From the NCBI RefSeq assembly GCF_029835735.1, contig NZ_JAOEAL010000001.1, positions 2,480,001 through 2,544,000 of the forward strand: DNA of 64,000 bases, in the 5' to 3' direction. The translations under genes were made by a program, and so were the position numbers. Shown here piece after piece: positions 24,365 to 32,897 of this stretch. The notes beneath the pieces were generated by a model, which ran no database searches, was not told the origin of the DNA, and saw only the letters and a list, made by a program, of their open reading frames with translations. The stretch comes from Shewanella sp. GD04112 (GTDB lineage: Bacteria > Pseudomonadota > Gammaproteobacteria > Enterobacterales > Shewanellaceae). How positions within the stretch are numbered: the stretch's first letter is position 1; every line of letters starts with the position of its first letter.

Positions 24365-24568
24365 ATGAACGAAATGGCAAAATTAATCTCCACATTCCGA
24401 GTAAAAGAAACCCACGCAGAACTTTTAAGAGACAAGGCCGTCGAGCTGACAATAGGCACAAAGGAGGTGGTAAAAGAGGCCGATATAATCCATTGGATAT
24501 TGGAGCGCGAAATTAAGAAAGTGCAACTCAATGAGTGGATAGAAAGCAACAAAGTACAAAAAAAGTAA
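24365..24568 (+). CDS. Small ribbon-helix-helix-like regulator divergent from rep (copy 1)
   Basis: The 67-residue protein reads MNEMAKLISTFRVKETHAEL, then LRDKAVELTIGTKEVVKEADIIHWILER. The pattern is one beta-strand (LISTFRVK) followed by two helices, as in Arc/MetJ-type ribbon-helix-helix repressors. It is transcribed away from rep, with repeated palindromes in the shared promoter region, the standard arrangement of an autoregulated phage repressor. An AGGAC ribosome site is upstream of ATG 24365; a second ATG follows three codons later. It is the likely candidate for holding rep expression low in the prophage state. Confidence 0.6.
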   Translation: MNEMAKLISTFRVKETHAELLRDKAVELTIGTKEVVKEADIIHWILEREIKKVQLNEWIESNKVQKK

Positions 24569-24840
24569 GGGTGTTCAATTCAGCAAAAAGCGGCGCTGAT
24601 AACTGGTTTTGTCTCCGACCGTACAACAGCAAACGGGCTGAAAGTCAGTAGCTAAAAGCGTCTAGCAGGACGGGTCTAAGCAAAAGAAGCGCTGTAAAAA
24701 ATGGTGTAAAGGTTTAAACGTCCAGAGTCGCTATAAGTTCCCGCAAAAGCGTATCGCTTCGCTCCCATCAAACCTACGGTTTAATAATCCCTTAAAAGCC
24801 GTATTCTTTTAGATACCCGTACATAAATAAAATGGTGTAA
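24569..24840. other. Phage intergenic region, candidate replication origin (copy 1)
   Basis: No gene is seen. This is one of the two larger non-coding stretches of the phage and has several short inverted sequences, for example around AAGCGTATCGCTTCGC at 24757. Inovirus origins and packaging signals lie in such regions, but the Rep nick site could not be identified. Confidence 0.4.
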
Positions 24841-24848
24841 CCATGAAT

Positions 24849-24951
24849 TGATAGCAAAAAAGCAAAATATTTAGCTATTTTGCTATCATTTTATTGACTT
24901 CGACTGTGGTTTTGCTATCATTACATGGTAAGGAAAACAATTAATGATAGC
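24849..24951 (+). promoter_or_regulatory. Promoter with repeated TGATAGC operators (copy 1)
   Basis: TGATAGC occurs at 24849 and 24945 and, inverted as GCTATCA, at 24882 and 24914, giving nested inverted pairs with flanking AAAA/TTTT. A -35 TTGACT at 24894-24899 and a -10 TATCAT at 24916-24921 (16 bp apart) drive the following gene. The -10 lies inside an operator copy, so binding should repress. Confidence 0.6.
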
Positions 24952-24964
24952 AAAAGGAAACAAC

Positions 24965-25270
24965 ATGAACACATTAAATATAGACGGTTTAGTAATCGAA
25001 AAAAGTGAATTTATGGGAGTTGCAGAAGCAAGAATCGAAGTTAGCAAGCATTTAGCATTACATTCAAGAATTGAAGAAATGAGCATGTATTGGGATGAAG
25101 AAAATGAAACATTTAAACTAATTACAGGAATTGAAAGAGCAGAATTATTCTTAAGCAAAGAAGTAGCAGAAAAGATAGCAGAATTCTTAAAAATTCCAAA
25201 ATGGGCATATGACAACTACGACAACGTAGTAACACTGAAAGATGGGGAATGGATTTACACAGAAATATAA
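24965..25270 (+). CDS. Unrecognised 101-residue phage protein under the TGATAGC promoter (copy 1)
   Basis: The frame opens at 24944, but the ATG at 24965 has the AAAAGG ribosome site and avoids the operator, so it is preferred. The protein is acidic and reads MNTLNIDGLVIEKSEFMGV, with SMYWDEENETFKLITGIERAEL in the middle and IPKWAYDNYDNVVTLKDGEW near the end. No family was recognised. It has no signal peptide or membrane segment. It belongs to the plus-strand regulatory arm of the phage, opposite to the structural genes. It could be an immunity, superinfection-exclusion or regulatory protein; none of these has direct support. Confidence 0.55.
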   Translation: MNTLNIDGLVIEKSEFMGVAEARIEVSKHLALHSRIEEMSMYWDEENETFKLITGIERAELFLSKEVAEKIAEFLKIPKWAYDNYDNVVTLKDGEWIYTEI

Positions 25271-25277
25271 GAAAGAA

Positions 25278-25303
25278 AGGGGTTCTGGAGAACTGGAACC
25301 CCT
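25278..25303 (+). other. Stem-loop AGGGGTTC/GAACCCCT between two small phage genes (copy 1)
   Basis: Eight-bp perfect arms surround a 10-nt loop, 8 nt after the stop of the preceding gene. No T-run follows, so this is a weak or Rho-assisted terminator, or a packaging-type hairpin on the viral strand. Confidence 0.45.
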
Positions 25304-25349
25304 ACCCCCTAAACCATAACCCCATAACATCCAAACAGAGGTAAACAAA

Positions 25350-25571
25350 ATGGCAATCACAGTACGATTAACAGAAGAACAGGAAAAACAACTTCAAGAT
25401 ATGATGGATCTTTTGAAGCAAGCGACAAAATCGGGTGCAATCATTTACATGATAGAAAACAGTAAAGAAATCATCAAAAATCACCAAGCATTCTGTGAGA
25501 TAAAGCGATTAGAGGCCGAAGTGAAAGATCTAGAGAAAATGATAGCAAAAGTTAAAACCGGTAAGCGTTAA
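25350..25571 (+). CDS. Ribbon-helix-helix-like protein with C-terminal coiled coil (copy 1)
   Basis: The 73-residue protein starts MAITVRLTEEQEKQLQDMMD, a CopG/Arc-like beta-strand (AITVRL) and first helix. It continues with KSGAIIYMIENSKEIIKNH as the second helix and ends in a heptad-rich coiled coil (EIKRLEAEVKDLEKMIAKV). AGAGG lies about 9 nt before ATG. It is the second gene of the plus-strand arm, and TGATAGC sites occur inside its 3' end and just downstream. It is therefore a plausible protein to bind those repeats, though this is inference from proximity. Confidence 0.6.
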   Translation: MAITVRLTEEQEKQLQDMMDLLKQATKSGAIIYMIENSKEIIKNHQAFCEIKRLEAEVKDLEKMIAKVKTGKR

Positions 25572-25681
25572 TTGATAGCAGTTAACGTGTCCCAGGATTA
25601 AATATTGATAGCATATGCTTTCTGCAGCGAAATAAAAATGATAGCAAAATGCGCGTCCCAGGATTAAATATTAATAGCAGG
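25540..25681. repeat. Iterated TGATAGC sites and a repeated GTCCCAGGATTAAATATT block (copy 1)
   Basis: TGATAGC is found at 25540, 25573, 25606 and 25639, at exact 33-bp intervals, with a TAATAGC variant near 25672. GTCCCAGGATTAAATATT followed by G or A and ATAGCA appears twice, 66 bp apart. The regular spacing of about three helical turns suggests cooperative protein binding (iterons or operators). Confidence 0.65.
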
Positions 25682-25709
25682 GACGCGCACAACGCACATT
25701 ATGTTACGG
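25682..25709 (+). other. dif-like site attP1 of the phage (copy 1)
   Basis: GACGCGCACAA (XerC-like arm), CGCACA (6-bp centre), TTATGTTACGG (XerD-like arm). It is in opposite orientation to the dif-like site at 25801-25833, 91 bp away. Together they can fold the single-stranded genome into a hairpin attP as in CTXphi. Confidence 0.75.
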
Positions 25710-25800
25710 GTAAAAATCCTCTAGAGCGATTCTCGCAAGCTCGCCCACCCTCCACGAATATTTTTATCGGTTAGTGCTGCGCATTATACAAACCGCAAAC

Positions 25801-25833
25801 CCTCAACATAACGTCTACCACATTGTGCGCATC
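25801..25833 (-). other. dif-like site attP2 at the prophage-prophage junction
   Basis: CCTCAACATAA (XerD-like arm), an 11-bp centre CGTCTACCACA, then TTGTGCGCATC (XerC arm). The centre is 5 bp longer than in dif, so as duplex DNA the site should not be a good XerCD substrate. This explains why the tandem copies are stable. The junction between the two units is at 25822/25823. Confidence 0.75.
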
Positions 25834-26036
25834 CTTTTTTTTGAGGAATGTTCACACAGCCTTTTTGAGTCGGCCAGTATTAAGAGAACGTGCCATATAG
25901 GGAACATGATCACGATTGAGACATAGAACTCAGCCATAGATTTAAACTCAATTTCAGATTCAATAGGAACCCAAAGAGTAACTTTAGTTAGACCAGAGGC
26001 GCGCTTCTTAGCTTCATACTTAGAGTTGCGACTCAT
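25815..26036 (-). CDS. Small ribbon-helix-helix-like protein, junction version (copy 2)
   Basis: Same as the gene at 17474-17707 up to RTM, after which the frame crosses the prophage-prophage attP2 sequence instead of chromosomal dif and ends with a single W, giving 73 residues. In a circular phage genome this junction version would be the natural form, so the copy 1 form is the one altered by integration. The ribbon-helix-helix-like N-terminal half is unaffected. Confidence 0.6.
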   Translation of the reverse strand: MSRNSKYEAKKRASGLTKVTLWVPIESEIEFKSMAEFYVSIVIMFPIWHVLLILADSKRLCEHSSKKRMRTMW

Positions 26037-26206
26037 GGCGTCACCAGTGACGGGGCATTCTTAGCACCTTCAACAGGTATCAACTCGCAAAAGGAATTAA
26101 TAAAATCGAAATAAGTGTTATGAGTATAGATAACACCGAGAGCAAAACCTAAGAAAACAAAAACAAGTAAAACAAAAACAACAAAAAGTATTTCTTGAAT
26201 ATCCAT
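26033..26206 (-). CDS. Small single-span membrane protein (copy 2)
   Basis: Identical to the protein at 17704-17877: 57 residues with one hydrophobic segment, placed between zot and the junction gene and overlapping the latter by 4 nt (ATGA). Family not recognised. Confidence 0.55.
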   Translation of the reverse strand: MDIQEILFVVFVLLVFVFLGFALGVIYTHNTYFDFINSFCELIPVEGAKNAPSLVTP

Positions 26207-26257
26207 AAATATAATCTCCAATTATTGGGAGGGGGCGCTCCGCTTGCCTCCCCCTCC

Positions 26258-27586
26258 CTACCTATTTGCAAGCGAGTATTCACGGTCAGATTGATTAGTT
26301 TCAGGTTTGACCTTAATCAAGGGCTGACAAGTGATAAAAGTAGTAAAGTCATTAAATTTAAGTCTGGCTAAACATTCAGTTATAGGTGAGACAACAAATC
26401 CAACCGAACTAGGTAAAAAAACCTCATCAGTAACGGGATTGTAAAAGGAATAATCATAATGAACTAAGCCATTGGATTTTTTTACATACTGGGAACCTGA
26501 AATATAAACATCCTTTGTAGCATCAGAAACGAACTTAGTTAAAAGCTGTGTTTCAGCATCATCAAGTAAAGATGATGATTTAGGCAAAAGAGAAACTTTT
26601 GACTTGGGCTCATTAGGGGATGCAGTCTCAGGCGTTTGGAGAACTGAGTCAGGGACAGCAGAGGTTTTATCAAAAAACAATGTATTGGCAAATGAGTAAA
26701 CAGAAAAAACAACAACAAAAATAAGAATAATCAAAATATAAAATATCTTGGGCATCTTAAATTTATGGGTATGCAGTTCAGCACTAAAATAAGAGCCATA
26801 GAAATTCGTTGGCCTCTTAATTAATGACTTTTGGCAATTTTTGACATCGTGATAATCATCAACATCAAAACTTTTTGAGTTCTGATAACGAGCGACACGG
26901 TTAGAGTTAAACGCATTATGATAGTGAACATGGCGATTGACTAAACGCCTTACGTTACTATCTAAAAGCATTCTATCCTGTGTAATTAAATGTATATCGT
27001 AACCATCATGGCGGTGAGTCTCAAATTTTGAAATATGAGGTGGAACTGTAGAACCCACAGGACGAGGCGGGAAAAATTGCTGACACTCATCAATTAGGAT
27101 AATGCTCTGCTTTGGTAGATTGAACCAATCCTTAGGGTTAGCAAAATGAGTAAAATGTAAATTCAAGTGCTCAAGGTGTGAGAACTCAACCTTATCGTAA
27201 GGCATATTGCTTAGGAACTCATCAAGCAGAGCCGTCTGCTTTGATGAATAAAGTTTTTTAACCCAAAACAGCCAAGTGTCTAGATGGTTGGCCGTATTGT
27301 AATAAGGCTCAAGCCAAGGAACGTCAGACAGTTGAATCAAATCACCGTTATCGTGAACCCGTTTGATAATTTTACGAATGCGCTTTAGTGCCTGTTTGTT
27401 CTTCAAACGGTACATATAAAGACCGTAGAACCAGCCAGAAAAACTAGAGGCAACCTCAAAATCAAGCATCAACAACTTGATGTTATTATAAAAAATTGGC
27501 CTAGTGCCATTATTAGCGCCAACAAGATAAGCAATGGTATTCAGCGATTTAGACGCGCCCGGCTTCCCTGTAACTAACTCTAACAT
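26258..27586 (-). CDS. zot: Zot/gpI assembly ATPase (copy 2)
   Basis: Identical to the protein at 17929-19257: Walker A GKPGASKS, Walker B-like ILIDECQQFF, a single membrane segment near residue 280 and a periplasmic C-terminal domain. The start overlaps the stop of the gpVI gene. Confidence 0.9.
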   Translation of the reverse strand: MLELVTGKPGASKSLNTIAYLVGANNGTRPIFYNNIKLLMLDFEVASSFSGWFYGLYMYRLKNKQALKRIRKIIKRVHDNGDLIQLSDVPWLEPYYNTANHLDTWLFWVKKLYSSKQTALLDEFLSNMPYDKVEFSHLEHLNLHFTHFANPKDWFNLPKQSIILIDECQQFFPPRPVGSTVPPHISKFETHRHDGYDIHLITQDRMLLDSNVRRLVNRHVHYHNAFNSNRVARYQNSKSFDVDDYHDVKNCQKSLIKRPTNFYGSYFSAELHTHKFKMPKIFYILIILIFVVVFSVYSFANTLFFDKTSAVPDSVLQTPETASPNEPKSKVSLLPKSSSLLDDAETQLLTKFVSDATKDVYISGSQYVKKSNGLVHYDYSFYNPVTDEVFLPSSVGFVVSPITECLARLKFNDFTTFITCQPLIKVKPETNQSDREYSLANR

Positions 27587-27936
27587 TATGCGCTCCAATC
27601 AACAGGTGATTTGTCGCCCGGCTTACGCCAAACAAGCTGCCTAGAGTAGCCGCTTTTGGAGACTCCTTTTAATACCATAAGCGCAACGCCGCTAGACATT
27701 GCAATATTTAAAGCCGTATCAATCCCAAGTAGGTGAATAAAAGTGGCTATATGAGGAAATATAATTGAAGATGCAGAAGCATTTAAACGGTTAATTATTT
27801 CGTCAAAAATAAAACCTACTCCCGCATAAGTAACTGTACCAAAGCCAATAGCAACACCAATACGAGCAACAGAAGCGGTAATAAATTGACCAAGGAAAGG
27901 AAAAATAGAAGCAAGTAATAAAGGTATGAATTGCAT
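27586..27936 (-). CDS. gpVI-like minor coat protein, DUF2523 (copy 2)
   Basis: Identical to the protein at 19257-19607: 116 residues with three hydrophobic segments, between the gpIII and zot genes. Confidence 0.8.
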   Translation of the reverse strand: MQFIPLLLASIFPFLGQFITASVARIGVAIGFGTVTYAGVGFIFDEIINRLNASASSIIFPHIATFIHLLGIDTALNIAMSSGVALMVLKGVSKSGYSRQLVWRKPGDKSPVDWSA

Positions 27937-27945
27937 ATTTACCCC

Positions 27946-29517
27946 TTAGTGATATTTGACAATCATTAAACCAGAAGCAACAGAAGCAAACGCAATTAAG
28001 AAGAACTTAATAACAGTTGCCAAGTCACAGAATGGTGATAAGTCGATAGTAAAGGTGGTAATTTTGGCATCAACAACATAAGGAGGTGGACAGGTATCAG
28101 AACCACCAAAATTAACACCGTTAGAAGAATTGTAATGCTCAGTAAATTGTTTTATGTCTACAGTGCCAGCATCTAAATTTTTAATATCAGAATCTTCACT
28201 ATTTATAAAATCAGTAAGTGAATTTGTGGCAGCATTAACAGATTCAGAGGCAGAAAGTTCATCGGCAATAGTTTTACAACGGGACTCCCACTCCTTACGA
28301 GCGATATAGCATTGTGGGCTATTGGTAGAGCATACAAAAGTTTCGCAACCGTTCTCAGTAATAGCATCAGGGTCAGAGCCAGAGCCATCGCCAATCTTTC
28401 CAATGGCATCGACAATACTTTGCTCGGATTTACCAATAGCGCCTTCAATATCACGCATACGAACAGCAATATCTGTAAGGTTACTGTTTGCATCTAAAAG
28501 CTGCTCGACAACATCGGAATTATCAGAAGATGCACCACCAACAGAGCCTTTAATATCGGACAGAGTACTATTTACTTTCATTAACTCATTATATTGAGCC
28601 ATCATCATTTCTAGCTTCTGCATTTCGAGTTGTAAGTCACCACCACCACCTCCACCTCCACCTTGAGCAATACGGCCTAATAAATCAGTAATAGTATTTG
28701 AAAGAGTATTATTTATAGCAGGGATTGAGGCAGAATTATTATTTATATTAGAAGAATCGGAGCTAATTTGACCTAACTTGTCTGCCATATAACCCAAAAC
28801 TTGCATATATTCACCAGTAGAAGATGAACCGCCGCCAGATTGGGCTTTAATAGAATCTCGAATTTCAGCTAGGATAACTTGATTCTGTGAAACCCATTGC
28901 GTTTGGTATTGAATATCCGAGCGAACGCCACTCACACCACTGGCAAGAGCATTGCCTAAACCATCGGTACGATTAATTAAATCAGTGAACTGGTTAAAGT
29001 TCTGCCATCTTAATTGGTCAATAGATGTTTTAGTGTAAGAGGATTGTCTCGCACCCTTTAAAAGTGCGTCATAAATAACGCCTAAATCCGTGTGAATATC
29101 CTTAAGTTCAGTTGTAAAAGTAGTTGGCACCCAAGGATAAGGCGATAAGTTATCAGAACTAGGGTCGGGAAAATTTGGGTTAGGATTTAGGTCAGGGTCT
29201 GGATTAGTACCACCGCCTCCGTCTTGACAGTTGTTAACGTCAGTTTCAAAGTAAACCATCCAAACAGTGCAAAATGGGTTTTGCGGGTCGCCAGTTGCAC
29301 AAACTAAATTTGTGCCCTTCCATGAAAAATCGTTTGAATCACATTGGGTATGGAAAAAAGCATTAGCGTCAGACTCAGCAGTAGCGCCAGTAAAATCAAA
29401 GGAAATTTCAACGCCAGGAGTTGCAGGTGGGGAATAAGCGAACGCAGGAGAACTTAAACAAGCTAAAAGAAGATACGCCGCACGCAATCTGTAAGAACGA
29501 GAAGGACTAAAAGCCAT
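27946..29517 (-). CDS. gpIII-like adsorption protein (copy 2)
   Basis: Identical to the protein at 19617-21188: signal peptide, proline/asparagine linker, glycine run, cysteine-containing C-terminal domain and membrane anchor. It would bind the host receptor at the virion tip. Confidence 0.8.
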   Translation of the reverse strand: MAFSPSRSYRLRAAYLLLACLSSPAFAYSPPATPGVEISFDFTGATAESDANAFFHTQCDSNDFSWKGTNLVCATGDPQNPFCTVWMVYFETDVNNCQDGGGGTNPDPDLNPNPNFPDPSSDNLSPYPWVPTTFTTELKDIHTDLGVIYDALLKGARQSSYTKTSIDQLRWQNFNQFTDLINRTDGLGNALASGVSGVRSDIQYQTQWVSQNQVILAEIRDSIKAQSGGGSSSTGEYMQVLGYMADKLGQISSDSSNINNNSASIPAINNTLSNTITDLLGRIAQGGGGGGGGDLQLEMQKLEMMMAQYNELMKVNSTLSDIKGSVGGASSDNSDVVEQLLDANSNLTDIAVRMRDIEGAIGKSEQSIVDAIGKIGDGSGSDPDAITENGCETFVCSTNSPQCYIARKEWESRCKTIADELSASESVNAATNSLTDFINSEDSDIKNLDAGTVDIKQFTEHYNSSNGVNFGGSDTCPPPYVVDAKITTFTIDLSPFCDLATVIKFFLIAFASVASGLMIVKYH

Positions 29518-29539
29518 ATTAAATCCTGTAATGTGATAA

Positions 29540-29571
29540 GCATAAAACCCCTAAGGAGGGGCAAGCCCCTC
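29540..29571 (-). terminator. Overlapping hairpins between gpVIII and gpIII genes (copy 2)
   Basis: Same structure as at 21211-21242: GAGGGG-CTTG-CCCCTC overlapping CCCCTCCTTAGGGG plus TTTT on the minus strand. Confidence 0.7.
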
Positions 29572-29587
29572 ACAGAGAAAACGACTA

Positions 29588-29791
29588 TTAGCCGAAGATT
29601 GCGCCTTTAGCCCATTTAAAAACGACCGCGATAGCAGCAAGGCCAAGCATGGCACCACCGACAGCAGTTAACGCAGCAGAACCATCGGTAGTAATCGCTG
29701 TTGTAGCAGCAGTCACATCGATAGCAGCACTAGCAGAAGAAGCAGCAACGGCAGAACCTAAAGCCACAGCGGATACAAGGTACTTTTTCAT
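29588..29791 (-). CDS. gpVIII major coat protein (copy 2)
   Basis: Identical to the protein at 21259-21462: 67-residue precursor with signal peptide, one membrane helix and a basic C-terminus. Confidence 0.9.
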   Translation of the reverse strand: MKKYLVSAVALGSAVAASSASAAIDVTAATTAITTDGSAALTAVGGAMLGLAAIAVVFKWAKGAIFG

Positions 29792-29806
29792 AAATCACCT
29801 ATTTAG

Positions 29807-30022
29807 TTAGAAGCCGATTTGACGGCGGACGAGTTTTATAACAAATGCAATTGCGTAGAGTCCCGCAATAGCACTAAACAAAGCAAAGACCTCGGGCTGA
29901 GTGATTTGATTATCAAGCTGTTTAGCTTCAACAAGTAGATAACCGTCACAAGGGTCAGCGGTAGATACCTGTAAAAGAGTACCGCTTAGGCCGTTGGGAA
30001 CCTCAACAACACAGAGAGCCAT
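29807..30022 (-). CDS. Small minor coat protein candidate (copy 2)
   Basis: Identical to the protein at 21478-21693: 71 residues with a C-terminal membrane segment and basic tail, upstream of the major coat gene. Confidence 0.55.
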   Translation of the reverse strand: MALCVVEVPNGLSGTLLQVSTADPCDGYLLVEAKQLDNQITQPEVFALFSAIAGLYAIAFVIKLVRRQIGF

Positions 30023-30034
30023 TGCTTTGAATCC

Positions 30035-30355
30035 TTACGCCTTGCGAACAGCAGTAGGCGCTTCAAAAAGATGGAAGCCGTTAATAGAAACGTGCTTGCC
30101 TTCAGCATTAGCAAAAGACAATTCTTTATATTCGATTGAAAGAGTAATCCGCTGGTCAACGGAAGCCTTCAAAGTCTCAATAGTTTTATTATCTTTTACA
30201 AGAGCCTCTGAAACATGAACATCTAATATCTGTGAAGGTGAAGATGCTAAAAAACGGAAAACACCAACATCAACAGATTCACCAGTCTGGTAATTTTTGA
30301 TTTTTGGTTTAATTTGAATATCAGTTAAATCGGGGATTCTGCCTTCAATTTTCAT
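30035..30355 (-). CDS. Probable ssDNA-binding protein, gpV-like (copy 2)
   Basis: Identical to the protein at 21706-22026: 106 residues, beta-rich, placed directly after rep. Confidence 0.6.
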   Translation of the reverse strand: MKIEGRIPDLTDIQIKPKIKNYQTGESVDVGVFRFLASSPSQILDVHVSEALVKDNKTIETLKASVDQRITLSIEYKELSFANAEGKHVSINGFHLFEAPTAVRKA

Positions 30356-30414
30356 TTTGTATTTCCTTTCAGTTAAAAAAATGGGTCGGGACAGTTATTG
30401 ACACGAGTCCAAGG

Positions 30415-32559
30415 CTAATGTCGAAACACCATAGCGCTCGCTTCGCTCGCTGGTGTTTCATCATTAGCTAAAGCATCAAGCCATAAAGCTTGCATTTCTT
30501 CATACTCCTGCACATGGCGCTCATATTCGGCATAGTCCTGTTCGGCCATACGTTGATATTCGCGCTCCATTTCGAGAATGTCGAAAATATCAACAACGCC
30601 AGACATGACTTGCTTACGGGCTGCTATGTACTCCTCTTTGTTGACAAGCTTCCAATTTTTGAAGCGGGTAGCCTTGAAAACGCCGTGAAAAAGAACGCCA
30701 TTAACGCGAGCGTGAGCAGCATCGCCATAGCGGGTTTTTGCATGTTCTGGCGCATCAAAAAGTTTGGAGATAACCGCGGGAACGGCATAATGGGTTTTTA
30801 CAGTTTGGTCGGCGCGGCGAACAAAAATACCGCCCATGGCCATGCAGAAAGCGCCCCAATCGCCCTCATCAGCAGAGCGGCGAACCTTTTCTAAAAGGTA
30901 ATGCTCATCAGAATTTAAGTTTTGAAACACGGCATCATCCTCGGATATTTGTTCGCGTAGGCGGCGCATTTCACGCCAGACGGTAACACTTGGGCCACCA
31001 AAAAACTGAAACTGGCGGATGCCATGAACGCGAGACCAACTAACAATACGTTCAGCAGCATCAACACCAGTAAGAGAGGTGTTAAGGTCAGTGTCTACGT
31101 GGAGACCATCAACACTCTTAGAAATGTACTTAGCGCAATAACCTACAGCGGAACCCTTCTCGGTATCGATGTGCTCAACCTTAAAACGGTGCTCACTGGC
31201 GCCCTTTTCATCTGGCGAATCGAGCATGGCAAAGTGCCGAAGTTGAGAAACAAGGTAATCAACATCAGAAGGCAGCGCGAAGATGATCATATGGTGGTGA
31301 GGGGTAGCATCGTGATGCGGTTCGACAATGCGCATACCATAAAATTTGATACCCGCTTTATCCATCGACTTACGGAAGTTAGACCAAACACCCATTAAAT
31401 AAACGTGGGCATCTTCGGCAGTGGGTTTATCAGCAGCGACAAATTTGGGGTTTAACGTGCCATTACTCACGGCGTGAAAACGTGACGGCGAGGTAACTGT
31501 GGTAAAAACGGCAGCATGGCCGAGTTCCTTGGCTATTTGTTCAAAACCTTTGAGCCTAACGAACATTTCAGCGCGGCGTATTTCTGGATTAGAGATAGAC
31601 TTGCGAGAAAGTTCAGATAATGAGAACGCATTGGACTGGTCATCCTCATCGACTGCAATAGTGTTATCCAAAACTTCGGCATTATCTGAAAGTCGTTGGC
31701 GGTGGCGAGCTATTGCATAATCGCTGCAATATGCTTGCTTGCCGTTATGAACAACGCCTAAATCTCTCGCAACATTCTCGACAATACGCAAAAAGCGGCG
31801 TCTTAGTTGGCGTCCGAGCCAATGTTCATCACAAGCACGATTAACTAAAGAAAAAAGCTCACCAGATACGCGTTTTTGTTTAATTAACTGTTCATCAAAT
31901 GAAAGTCCGAGATGTGCCAAAAAGTTCTGAGCAACCTCGAAAGACTGTTCAGAGCCTTCTACAGTGGATAGGCGGCGGCGTAAATTCTGAGATTTAACCC
32001 TAGCCAACTCCTTAACCTCAGATTCGGTCATCGTAACATTTTGGTTAAGTGATCTAAGGCGAGTTGAGGCGAGTTCGACTGCCCTCACCGCCTCGATATA
32101 GGATTGTTTTGAACAAATCGAAATAAACGAGTTCAACATGGTAGGTGCAAAGTCACCATGGCGGCGAACTGTGTCAAAAACAGCTTTGCGCCAATTGGTA
32201 GAACTGGCGGCACGTTCAACACTATCCCGAATAGGCAAATCATAGGCGGCCAAACGATTATAAATCCCCGACACAAAATCCGAGCGATTGTCGGAAACCT
32301 CAAAAGACTTTGGCAAAGGTTCGGGCGAAAAGTCAGCAGAGGAGTAAACAGTTTGGGACGAGCAAGAAGGACACGGGCAAAGGGTATCGGCTTCAAATTC
32401 GTGACCACATGAAAGGCAAATCTGATAAGTAAGCTCAATACGCTGCAACGCAATAGGAGCCTTGGAAATGAACTTTGAATCAAGCGCACTAGGAACGGGG
32501 CGTAATGCCGATTTCCTTGTCATATTGCTGTAAAGAGAACCCTTCTCATAGCTAAACAT
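30415..32559 (-). CDS. Rolling-circle replication initiator, HUH endonuclease (copy 2)
   Basis: Identical to the protein at 22086-24230: N-terminal zinc ribbon, HUH motif in ATPHHHMIIF and catalytic YCAKY. With two rep copies and two origins, nicking at both can release a unit genome. Confidence 0.88.
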   Translation of the reverse strand: MFSYEKGSLYSNMTRKSALRPVPSALDSKFISKAPIALQRIELTYQICLSCGHEFEADTLCPCPSCSSQTVYSSADFSPEPLPKSFEVSDNRSDFVSGIYNRLAAYDLPIRDSVERAASSTNWRKAVFDTVRRHGDFAPTMLNSFISICSKQSYIEAVRAVELASTRLRSLNQNVTMTESEVKELARVKSQNLRRRLSTVEGSEQSFEVAQNFLAHLGLSFDEQLIKQKRVSGELFSLVNRACDEHWLGRQLRRRFLRIVENVARDLGVVHNGKQAYCSDYAIARHRQRLSDNAEVLDNTIAVDEDDQSNAFSLSELSRKSISNPEIRRAEMFVRLKGFEQIAKELGHAAVFTTVTSPSRFHAVSNGTLNPKFVAADKPTAEDAHVYLMGVWSNFRKSMDKAGIKFYGMRIVEPHHDATPHHHMIIFALPSDVDYLVSQLRHFAMLDSPDEKGASEHRFKVEHIDTEKGSAVGYCAKYISKSVDGLHVDTDLNTSLTGVDAAERIVSWSRVHGIRQFQFFGGPSVTVWREMRRLREQISEDDAVFQNLNSDEHYLLEKVRRSADEGDWGAFCMAMGGIFVRRADQTVKTHYAVPAVISKLFDAPEHAKTRYGDAAHARVNGVLFHGVFKATRFKNWKLVNKEEYIAARKQVMSGVVDIFDILEMEREYQRMAEQDYAEYERHVQEYEEMQALWLDALANDETPASEASAMVFRH

Positions 32560-32579
32560 AGTGCACCTAAGTAAAAATA

Positions 32580-32655
32580 GTTACATGTAACAAATTACAT
32601 TAAGCGCAAAAATACACTTGTGATATGTTACATGTCAATAGTTACTTGTGATATG
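32580..32655. promoter_or_regulatory. rep promoter and GTTACATGTAAC operators (copy 2)
   Basis: Same sequence as 24251-24326: palindrome GTTACATGTAAC, further half-matching copies, and a TTGACA/TGTATT promoter for rep on the minus strand. Confidence 0.65.
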
Positions 32656-32693
32656 CAACAGAAAAACTAAGATCACAGCAGGACAAACAACAG

Positions 32694-32897
32694 ATGAACG
32701 AAATGGCAAAATTAATCTCCACATTCCGAGTAAAAGAAACCCACGCAGAACTTTTAAGAGACAAGGCCGTCGAGCTGACAATAGGCACAAAGGAGGTGGT
32801 AAAAGAGGCCGATATAATCCATTGGATATTGGAGCGCGAAATTAAGAAAGTGCAACTCAATGAGTGGATAGAAAGCAACAAAGTACAAAAAAAGTAA
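32694..32897 (+). CDS. Small ribbon-helix-helix-like regulator divergent from rep (copy 2)
   Basis: Identical to the protein at 24365-24568; the likely repressor acting on the shared rep operator region. Confidence 0.6.
   Translation: MNEMAKLISTFRVKETHAELLRDKAVELTIGTKEVVKEADIIHWILEREIKKVQLNEWIESNKVQKK

Larger units (their letters stand above)
17494..25822 (-). mobile_element. Inovirus prophage, copy 1 (8329 bp)
   Basis: A complete filamentous-phage genome with its structural and Rep genes on the minus strand. It carries a Rep/HUH protein, an ssDNA-binding-like protein, small coat proteins, gpVIII, gpIII, gpVI, Zot, two small distal genes and three plus-strand small genes. There is no integrase; dif-like sites mark the ends. 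The same 8329 bp follows again in tandem, and all genes checked are identical. Confidence 0.9.

Noticed and set aside
25540..25681. CRISPR array
   Set aside because: The 33-bp periodic boxes are only 7 bp long with no conserved repeat of CRISPR length, and no cas genes are present.
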